Of a stretch of 64,000 bases of DNA, positions 52,047 to 61,115 are shown piece by piece. A program made the translations under genes and the position numbers. The notes under the pieces were generated by a model. The model was not told the origin of the DNA. It made no database searches and saw only the letters and a list, made by a program, of their open reading frames with translations. Within the stretch, counting starts at the first letter, position 1; the number at the start of each line of letters is the position of its first letter. Origin of the DNA: Novakomyces olei (Eukaryota > Ascomycota > Novakomycetes > Novakomycetales > Novakomycetaceae); the NCBI GenBank assembly GCA_016906335.1, contig JADEYG010000012.1:1324408-1388407 (forward strand), in the 5' to 3' direction.

Positions 52047-53240
52047 TTATAATAATGTATAGTAGAATAATTTATTGTAAAGCAATGTATGTATAATAAT
52101 GTATAGTATAATAATGTATGGTAATTTAATGTATAGGAATAATGTATGTATAATAATGTATGGTATAATAATGTATGGTATAATAATATATGGTAGAATA
52201 ATGTATTGTAAAGTTATTGTAAAGTAATGTATGTATAATAATGTATGGAGGAATAATGTATGGAGGAATAATGTATGTATAATAATGTGTGGTATAATAA
52301 TATATGGTAAAATAATGTATTGTAAAGTGAATAATGTATGTATAATAATGTATGGTATAATAATGTATTGTAAAGTAAAGTATGTATAATAATGTATGTA
52401 TAATAATGTATAGTATAATAATGTATAGTATAATAATGTATGGTATTATAATGTATTGTAAAGTAATGTATGTATAATAATATATGGAGGAATAATGTAT
52501 AGAGGAATAATGTATGTATAATAGTATGGTATAATAATGTATGGTATAATAATATATGGTAGAATAATGTATTGTAAAGTTATTGTAAAGTAATGTATGT
52601 ATAATAATGTATGGAGGAATAATGTATGGAGGAATAATGTATGTATAATAATGTGTGGTATAATAATATATGGTAAAATAATGTATTGTAAAGTGAATAA
52701 TGTATGTATAATAATGTATGGTATAATAATGTATTGTAAAGTAATGTATGTATAATAATGTATGGAGGAATAATGTATGGAGGAATAATGTATGTATAAT
52801 AATGTGTGGTATAATAATATATAGTAAAATAATGTATTGTAAAGTAATGTATGTATAATAATATATGGTAGAATAATGTATGGAGGAATAATGTATGGTA
52901 AAGTAATGTATGTATAATAATGTATGGTAGAATAATATATGGCATTATAATGTATGGTATAATAATATATGGCATTATAATGTATGGTATTATAATATAT
53001 GGTAGAATAATGTATGGTAGAATAATGTATGGAGGAATAATGTATGGAGGAATAATGTATGGATGAATAATGTATGGATGAATAATGTATAGAGGAATAA
53101 TGTATGGTAAATTAATGTATGGGCATTAATGTATGGAGGAATAATGTATGGATGAATAATGTATGGATGAATAATGTATAGAGGAATAATGTATGGTAAA
53201 TTAATGTATGGGCATTAATGTATGGGGGCATAATGTATGA
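52047..53240 (+). repeat. ATAATGTATGG minisatellite, about 1.2 kb
   Basis: Mixed short units (ATAATGTATGGTAT, AATAATGTATGGAGG, AATGTATTGTAAAGTA, AATGTATGTATA, GGATGAATAATGTAT) with larger repeated blocks, e.g. 52550-52700 resembles 52190-52330. Open frames in it are by-products of the repeat. Confidence 0.9.
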
Positions 53241-53539
53241 GATTTGTTCAGTTAGGGTTAGGGGTAATTATTGGGATAATGTATGTGGTATTATAATGTA
53301 TGAGGAAGTTGTTTTATTAGGGTTAGGGTTGTTTATCAGGGAGTGGAGTAGAGAAATTTGTTGAGATTGTTGGATAAAGAAAAGGATGGAGAGAGTTGGA
53401 GTTGAGATGGGAAATAGAAGTAGAAAATGGGAATAGATTTATGTAGATTTTGGCAAAAAAAGGTTGAAAAAGGAGAGTAATTGAAAGAAAGATTGTGATA
53501 ATATTGTATAGTATGATATAGAGTGTGAGGGTAACTCAC
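53241..53539 (+). repeat. subtelomeric tail segment with TTAGGG, copy 2
   Basis: GATTTGTTCAGTTAGGGTTA, GTTGTTTTATTAGGGTTAGG, then GTGGAGTAGAGAAATTTG and the purine-rich stretch. It ends at the G3 LTR. Confidence 0.82.
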
Positions 53540-53864
53540 TGTTGTAACAAATAAATTAAAAGATAGAAAAAACTATGTTCTAAACTATGGGAAACCGTGT
53601 CCTTTTTATAGACTCCTGTAATGGATTAATAATTCATTGTCCGAAAGCCCGAAATGGCGTGATTAATTATGAGTCAGCCTTGACTAATCATGAGTCAGCT
53701 TCCGCTATGGCGTGATTAATTATTAATCAAATGCCGAGGTTCCAGATTTAATCCGTACACGTTTAGGACCCTTTGAGTAATTCAATGTTTAATTTTAATC
53801 CGTACACGTTTAGGACCCTTTAAGTAATTCAATGTTTAATTATTTATTATCTACACTCCTAACA
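53540..53864 (-). repeat. G3 3' LTR (325 bp)
   Basis: Ends TGTTGTAACA and CTCCTAACA. It contains a 47-bp tandem duplication (AATCCGTACACGTTTAGGAC at about 53750 and 53797) and two ATGGCGTGATTAATTA words. Confidence 0.8.
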
Positions 53865-55085
53865 TCCTCCCCCACTAATTCGAGATGTGTCGAATTGTAG
53901 TTGTCAAGGAGTTGTCTGGAATGTAGTAGGTGTTGTTTTGGCTCCCATGTGTCTTCCTCAGGATTGTATCCTTCCCAGCGAACTCGGTAACGTAAGGTGT
54001 AGCCTTTTTTAGGTGTTGTAGACTTTTTGTCAGCTCTGAACCAAGCGTGGTCAACTATGCTTTGTATAGCATAAAGTTCTGTATTATCTTTATAGCGTCG
54101 CAAAGCTTTTGGTTTTGGTTGTTCACGTTCGTTCTGTTCAGTCATTGCATTGTGCTTTTTGAGTTGTGAGATATAACAACTGAATGATATTTTAGATTTG
54201 TGGGTAGTTCCAGTTCATATGCCACTGGACTGACCTTTTCAACAATTTTGTATGGTCCAATGTATTTGGATTGAAGTTTTCTGGTCAGTCATGTTGAAAT
54301 AGTTCAGGTATTTCTCGAATGTTTGCAGTACTCAGGTATACATAGTCGTTGACTTCATATTCAATGTTGAGTCTGTTTTTGTCTGCATAAATCTTTGATA
54401 AGTCATGTGCGGTCTTATGGCATCTTGACAGAGTATTTGATTAGCTGCTAGAGTTTCAAGGAATGATGAATTGTCTTGACTTTGTGGAATAGATATTGCA
54501 AGATCACTTAAGCTTCTTGGATTGTATCCTAGGTCAGCTTCAAATGGAGTCATCGAGATAGCAGAGTGTTTGCTTGAGGAATAGAAGAATTCTGCAAACG
54601 AAAGCAATTTGTGCCATGTGAAGTTGTTACGATTGGCATATGTAAATAGGCGTAGGTAATCTTCGAGAACCCTGTTTGTTCTTTCCGTTTGCCCATTTGT
54701 TTGTGGGTGATAGCTTGATGATGGTTTGAGTTTGACTTCAAGAACCTTTGTGAGTTGTGTCCAAAACTCTGACATAAACCTGACATCTCGGTCACTAATA
54801 ATTATTTTTGGTAGACCATGTAGGCAGAAATATCGATCCAAGAATAGAGCTGCTGTGCCTCAGCGGTTATAGTTGTGTGTGTTGGCCAAAATGTGCGCGT
54901 TTGGTGAGTCGGTCAACAATACAAATTATTGCATCGTATTTTTCCTTTCCAGATAAAGGAAGCCCAGTAATGAAATCCATTCCAATGGTTTCCCATCGAG
55001 CCTTTGGTATGTTCAGCTCTTGTAGTAAACCAATGGGCTTGTGAGGTGTAATTTTGCTCTTAGCACACGTCTCGCACGACTTCAC
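53840..55085 (-). pseudogene. G3 integrase and chromodomain remnant
   Basis: Pieces in three frames: integrase zinc-site end and core start (KSCETCAKSKITPHKP, GMDFITGLPL, VDRLTKRAHF) at 54867-55085; the core (SDRDVRFMSEFW, YHPQTNGQTERTNR, EDYLRLF) at 54332-54841; chromodomain (YRVRWEGYNPEEDTWEPKQ) at 53840-54145. Frame breaks near 54150-54330 and 54845 disrupt it. The pieces are diverged from G1. Confidence 0.85.
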
Positions 55086-55091
55086 ATAGTC

Positions 55092-55479
55092 CTAGATATA
55101 TTCAAGACGGAATTATGGCGAAATTCCATTTTTATGTAATGTGATTCTTATTATGTATAATTCTAGTCAGGGTTTTCGCTTTTCCTTTACGCCATAATTC
55201 CATTTCGAAAAATAATTAATGTATGAGGGGGGGGTCATGCCAATTTCCTTAGCATTCCCGCGAATTATGGCGTAATTCTAATAAGAATGGTAGGAGAAAC
55301 GTGGAGGCAGGGTTTTTTAGGGAGAATTTTCCGACTAAATTCCAAATTATAATATGGGAAATTGCGCGGGAATGCTAAGGAAATTGGCATAAACGGGGGT
55401 AAGAACGACGTAAGAGCAAAAATAGTTTCCGCCTTAATTCCAAAACATTGGCAAACCATATTGCGGCGAGGGTAGGGTT
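55092..55479 (+). repeat. foldback R element, full length (R5)
   Basis: Hairpin II arms are perfect over 25 bp (55238-55262 with 55365-55389). It abuts the broken end of G3 on the left. Confidence 0.88.
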
Positions 55480-55815
55480 GCTGAATTTATAAAATAATTA
55501 TACAAGATGGTCTACACATATTATAGCTATCTGATAATATAATAAAAATATTATAAAGAGAGCCCCATAGTAATAAAGTATAATAAGAAAAACGTGAGAA
55601 AAATATGAAAAATTAAGAGTGTGTAGTCCATGTGTAGAGGTGACAAAACGTCGAAAGAACAAGTGTTTTTACAAAAAGTGTATGGTTGGTTAGAGGGGAG
55701 CAGTAGGAGTGGAAATATATATTTGTTTACAAGATTGGAATGGAAGTTATGGAGATATAAGGGTTTAAAGATTTATAAAAAGCTCATGACGGCGCAGGAT
55801 GCATTTTATGTGGCA
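55480..55815 (+). repeat. U segment, full copy
   Basis: As at 51706. Here a 63-codon plus frame stays open (GDKTSKEQVFLQKVYGW..), which is closed or shorter in the other copies. Confidence 0.78.
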
Positions 55816-56530
55816 TTATAGTAATGTATAGTAGAATAATTTATTGTAAAGTAATGTATGTATAATAATGTATAGTATAATAATTTATTGTAAAGTAATG
55901 TATGTATAATAATGTATAGTATAATAATGTATAGTATAATAATGTATGGTATTATAATGTATTGTAAAGTAATGTAATATATGGAGGAATAATGTATAGA
56001 GGAATAATGTATGTATAATAATGTATGGTATAATAATGTATTGTAAAGTATGTATAATAATGTATGGTATAATAATATATGGTAGAATAATGTATTGTAA
56101 AGTTATTGTAAAGTAATGTATGTATAATAATGTATGGAGGAATAATGTATGTATAATAATGTGTGGTATAATAATATATGGTAAAATAATGTATTGTAAA
56201 GTAATGTATGTATAATAATGTATGGTATAATAATATATGGTATTATAATGTATGGTATAATAACATATGGTATAATAATATATGGTATTATAATGTATGG
56301 TATAAGAATGTATGGTAATTTAATGTATAGGAATAATGTATGTATAATAATGTATGGTATAATAATGTATGGAGGAATAATGTATGGATGAATAATGTAT
56401 GGATGAATAATGTATAGAGGAATAATGTATGGTAAATTAATGTATGGGGATTAATGTATGGAGGAATAATGTATAGGGATAATGTATGGTGTTAATATAT
56501 AGTATTAATGTATGGGGGCATAATGTATGA
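55816..56530 (+). repeat. ATAATGTATGG minisatellite, about 0.7 kb
   Basis: The same unit types as 52047-53240, in a different order and number. Confidence 0.9.
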
Positions 56531-56814
56531 GATTTGTTCAGTTAGGGTTAGGGTTAATTATTGGGATAATGTGTGGGGTATTATAATGTATGAGGAAGTT
56601 GTTTTATTAGGGTTAGGGTTATTTATCATGGAGTGGAGTAGAGAAATTGGTTGAGATTGTTGGATAAAGAAAAGGATGGAGAGAGTTGGAGTTGAGATGG
56701 GAAATAGAAGTAGAAAATGGGAATAGATTTATGTAGATTTTGGCAAAAAAAGGTTGAAAAAGGAGAGTAATTGGAAGAAAGATTGTGATAATATTGTATA
56801 GTAAGATATAGAGT
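56531..56814 (+). repeat. subtelomeric tail segment with TTAGGG, copy 3
   Basis: Near-identical to 53241-53539 up to GATATAGAGT, where the G2 LTR starts. Confidence 0.82.
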
Positions 56815-57369
56815 TGTCACGAGTGTGACATGGCCTTAAGTAAGACAGCGAATGCTGCATTACTTAAGGATAAGGACTATATAGTTTTATATAGTATTTC
56901 ATAGCGATAGCACTAGGTAGTGCTATACAGCACCACCTTGTGCTATTACTTAGTTTCATAGAAGTCGTAGTGTATAAAAGGCTTCGCGGAAGACTTTTTA
57001 CACTACGCAATATCATAATGTTAGGGAGTCGCTATTTAGGCCGCTATGAACGGTTGATATAGCGACGAGTCTTATTCAACTTTCCAGTTTATTACTTTAA
57101 TTTCTTTTAGTTATTTGTTTAATGTGGCTTAGATAGTTCTAGAATAGTTTTCTCATAGTTTAACCACAAGGGTCAAGCTTATAAATAGAGGCTTGTCTTC
57201 TACTTGTCCCTTGTGTGAAATCAATTTGGGTTACGCCTATACTTCGCGACTGTAGGCTCCTCAGTCTCCTTGTTGCAATAGTCACCGACAGTACTCTGGT
57301 TCGTCCCATCTTCCTGCCTCCGCCCGCGCGATATCGGGCTAGTCCATCACCCAGGGTCACCCCCTAACA
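56815..57369 (+). repeat. G2 5' LTR (555 bp)
   Basis: TGTCACGAGTGTGACATGG..CCCCCTAACA. It contains the promoter (TATAAATA at 57180) and several short inverted repeats such as GTAGTGTATAAAAGG.. with ..TTTTTACACTAC. Confidence 0.88.
57180..57221 (+). promoter_or_regulatory. G2 TATA box and predicted transcript start
   Basis: TATAAATA at 57180-57187. The word GTGTGAAAT at 57213-57221 starts 33 bases downstream, the normal TATA-to-start distance, and is complementary to the primer site at 57372. Confidence 0.65.
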
Positions 57370-57371
57370 GT

Positions 57372-57380
57372 ATTTCACAC
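57372..57380 (+). other. G2 self-primer binding site
   Basis: ATTTCACAC lies two bases after the LTR, complementary to the predicted first nine transcript bases. The same two-base spacing is seen in G1. Confidence 0.65.
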
Positions 57381-57398
57381 CCGCGACGTGGCACCGAG

Positions 57399-60300
57399 AT
57401 GGAAGTCGATCCAAACAACGAGATGTCGGCTACGATTCAACAAATCCTTAGGGATATGAGTTCTAGAATGCAAAACCTGGAACAGGAAAACCTTCAGTTA
57501 CGAGGTCATGTGATGGATTTGAGTTCAAGAACCAGTGGACACACTTCGAATTACCGGGAACCAAAGCTGGCTACACCGCCACTGTACCACGGAGAACGAG
57601 CGAAGACCACGGAGTATCTTACGCAAATCAAAATGTACATCGACAGTCAACCGACGAGATTTACTACAGAGAGACAACAAGTTATGTTTGCTGCATCCTA
57701 TTTGAGAGGCTCTGCATTTAGATGGTTTGAACCACATGTGAAGACAGACAACAGTATGATCCTAGACGACTTTGACGAATATTGTACGCAGTTAGAACGA
57801 ATGTTCGGAGACCGCAATATTCAGAGAACAGCGCAGAAACAGATACGTGAACTACGACAGAGACGATCAGTTGCACAGTATGCTGCAGAATTTAACCGCT
57901 TGCGTGCGTGGATCAATTGGAACAATGATCCATTGATATCACAGTTTTACGAAGGGTTAAAAGACGAAATGAAAGACGAATTGGCCAGAATGGATGAGCC
58001 AAACGACATTGACAAACTCATTGACGAGTGTATTAAAATTGACAACAGACTATCAGAAAGAAAGGGGAACAACGGTCGTTTCCTAACCCATAGACCGCAA
58101 CAACCAGTATCGAGAGATAGGGGAGCTGTGCCCATGGACGTCGACATGGTACAAGCTCAGCCCGCAAAGAATGCCGCTTGGAACGGACATAATAACGGAC
58201 AACAGAATATGGTCGCTCAATCAGTCGCTAAGAACAGAGGATTTAGCGGACACAATACGGACCCATCAGACAAGTATATGAGGGGACGCATGAACATGCC
58301 CAAGATACAGTGCCAACGCTGCCATAAGTTAGGACACTATGCCAAGGATTGCCGAAGCACATTTCCGGCACGAGATATGACGAGAGAACGTCAAAATAAC
58401 GCTTTAAGTTTGGAGGAGACGATGGTCTACCAGTCTGAACATGATGAATTCAGTGAGAATGAAGACACTATGCCCCAACGAGTGGAGGTAAATGTGAAAA
58501 TAGGAAATGAGAGTTTTACGGCTTTAGTTGACTCCGGCGCGAGCTCAAGCTTTATGCACTGGAAGCTAGCAGATAAGTTGAAGATCGAAACTGCTCCATT
58601 AAAGAATCCTATTATTGTACGCGTGGCTGACGGGAGAACTATACGTTCACGTCAAGCAATTAAGCGAACCGACAGTTTGAACCTGAGTATCAATGGATAC
58701 GAGACGGATACAAGATTTTTAGTTGCCGAGATCGGAACAAATAACATGTTACTGGGAGTAGATTGGCTAAGAAAGCACAACCCCATAATTAATTGGAAAG
58801 AAGGTACTATTGCATGGGAGACGACCAGTAATACCTTCACGGAAACATCAATGAACACCGAATTTGAACCTCACACTGAGGAAGTAAGTGATTCAACAGA
58901 CGATGAAAACATAATTACATCTGCCAAAAACGAGGACGTTCTGGAATTGGACATTACAGAAGTTACCTCAACTGCAACCAAGATACCAGAAGAGTATCAG
59001 GAATTTAAAGATGTATTTGGCGAGCAAGAACAATTGGAACTACCGCCACACCGCTCATACGATCACGAAATCGTACTAGAGAAAGATGCCAAGATCCCAT
59101 TCGGACCAGTTTATGGAACTACACCGAAAGAACAAGACTATCTACTAAAGTACTTGGAAGAAAACTTGCAATCAGGATTTATTCGAAAATCTAAAAGTCC
59201 TGCTGCATCACCTGTACTATTTGCACCGAAGAAAGACGGTGACCTTAGACTCTGTGTCGACTACAGAGCTTTAAACAAAGTTACAGTGAAGAACCGTTAT
59301 CCTTTGCCGCGCATTGATGGACTTATTGATAAGTTAGCGCAGGCCATCTACTTCACTAAACTAGATTTGCGAGGTGCATACAACCTCATCAGAATTAAGA
59401 AAGGAGACGAATGGAAAACAGCATTTCGTACTCGCTATGGATTATTTGAATATCGCGTAATGCCATTTGGACTTACAAATGCACCAGCGACGTTTCAAAA
59501 TTTAATGAATGACATATTTCGAGATATATTAGATGTCAAAGTTTTGGTTTATCTAGACGACATTCTAGTATATAGCAAGACCCTTGAGCAACACCTTCAG
59601 GATGTTCGCGAAGTACTTTATCGCTTACGACAACACACTTTATATGTGAAACTAGAAAAATGTGAATTTCACAAAGCTACCGTTGAATTTCTAGGATATA
59701 TCATATCAAAAGATGGACTGTCAATGGCAAAATCGAAAACAGAGCCAATACAAAACTGGCCACAGCCAAAGAATGTCAAAGACGTGCAAATTCTTTTAGG
59801 TTTCTGCAACTACTATCGCCGCTTTATCCCGAATTTCTCGAAAATTGTATTACCAATAACTGAGTTACTCAAGCAAAAAACCGCATTCGCTTGGACCGCC
59901 GCTCAGAGCGACGCTTTTAGCGACTTGAAGAAATCATTTCTAAAAAATGTTATGCTTGATCATATTGATAACAATTTGCAATGTGTCATTGAAACAGACG
60001 CTTCAGACTTTGCTTTAGGCGCCTGTCTACGACAACAAAGCAAAGACAAACGACCTATCGCCTTCATTAGTAGAAAGCTACTACCAGCAGAGCTAAATTA
60101 CGACATTTACGACAAAGAACTTTTGTGTATCGTGTGGAGTTTACGCACATGGCGTCATTATTTACATGGCTCACCACATCCTATACTGATCTACAGTGAT
60201 CACCAAAACCTACAAACGTTTACAACATCGAAAATACTCACCAGACGACAAGCCAGATGGGCTGAGATCTTAGCTGAGTTCGATTTTAACATTATTTATC

Positions 60301-60729
60301 GAAGAGGTCAATTAAACATACCTGCTGACGCATTGAGCCGCCGCTCCGACTTAGCAGATACTACGGATATTGAATATCAAAAGATACAATTGAAACCACT
60401 GCTTAAACAATCGCAGTTTATCGCAGTAAACACCGTTGAAGAAGGCAAAACATTTGTGCCACCCGAGAATCGACAAGAGATTCTAGCAGCGTGTCATGAT
60501 CACCCGCTATCTGGTCATTTAGGAATCAATAAAACCATTGAACTTGTCACCAGAAATTACTTTTGGCAGGGAATTCACCGCGACGTAAAGGAATACGTAC
60601 AAGGCTGCACTACTTGCACCCGAAACAAGGTCCCCAGACATCGCCCTTATGGACTGCTAGTACCACTCTACGTTCCCGACCGCCCTTGGAAGTCTATTTC
60701 TATTGACTTTATTGTTAAACTGCCTATTT
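57399..60729 (+). CDS. G2 Gag-Pol fused polyprotein, truncated in integrase
   Basis: About 1110 native residues from the ATG at 57399; the frame runs on into R6 to a stop at 60761 with about ten foreign residues. Gag: coiled coil (MQNLEQENLQLRG), GSAFRWFEPHVK, FYEGLKDEMKDEL, knuckle CQRCHKLGHYAKDC (C305). Protease LVDSGASSSF (D378). RT: FTKLDLRGAYNLIRI, YLDDILVYS (Y718-D721). RNase H: ETDASDFALGA, DIYDKELL. Integrase: CHDHPLSGHLG..CTTCTRNK then DFIVKLP, where it breaks. Gag and Pol share one frame without any recoding site, as in Tf1. The product would lack strand-transfer residues and cannot integrate. Confidence 0.92.
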
Positions 60730-61075
60730 CTATACATATTCCTGCGCGAATTACGCCGTAATTCGAAATATATGTATCGTAGTTTTTATTAGCTATATTT
60801 TTTGTTAGGGTGTTCTACGTAGAATTACGGCGTAATTCCAGTTTGAAAATTAATTAATGTATGGGAGGGGGGTCATGTGAATTTGCTGCTCGTCGTCGCG
60901 AATTACGGCGTAATTCTAATAAGAATTGAATAACAAATAGTCAAACAGGGTTTTCGAGGGTAGATTTTACTGCATAATTCCAGGTTAATATATGGTAAAA
61001 ATCGCGACGACGGAAAGGAAATTCACACTATTAATAATAAGATTCGCATTATATCGAAAATAGATTACAGCATGT
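60730..61075 (+). repeat. foldback R element, subfamily 2 (R6), 5' flank of the helicase
   Basis: Begins CTATACATATTCC. The near-palindrome GAATTACGSCGTAATTC occurs three times (about 60749, 60824 and 60900) at a spacing of 75 bases. Hairpin II pairs GTGAATTTGCTG.. (60877) with ..GGAAATTCAC (to 61026), 21 of 25 positions. It lies directly upstream of the helicase ATG, so it probably supplies its promoter region. Confidence 0.8.
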
Positions 61076-61115
61076 TTCTAGTAGTAATTAAAGACTTGAA
61101 CAGATATACTCAGTC

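Larger units (their letters stand above)
53540..55091 (-). mobile_element. chromovirus G3, 5'-truncated and decayed
   Basis: A minus-strand remnant: 3' LTR 53540-53864, polypurine tract (GGGGGAGGA on the minus strand), then the C-terminal part of Pol. It stops at 55091, where R5 begins, inside the integrase. RT, protease, gag and the 5' LTR are missing. Confidence 0.88.
56815..60729 (+). mobile_element. chromovirus-like Ty3/gypsy element G2, 3'-truncated
   Basis: A plus-strand element: 5' LTR 56815-57369, primer site, then a single gag-pol frame that stops in the integrase, where R6 begins. The integrase core, any chromodomain and the 3' LTR are missing. The remaining frame has no lesion, so truncation was recent. 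Confidence 0.92.

Noticed and set aside
52580-52975. 131-codon minus frame rich in Tyr, Ile and His
   Set aside because: It is produced by the ATAATGTATGG minisatellite; no unique sequence and no start context.
52047-53240. CRISPR-like array
   Set aside because: The units are contiguous minisatellite repeats without unique spacers of constant length, in a eukaryotic subtelomere.
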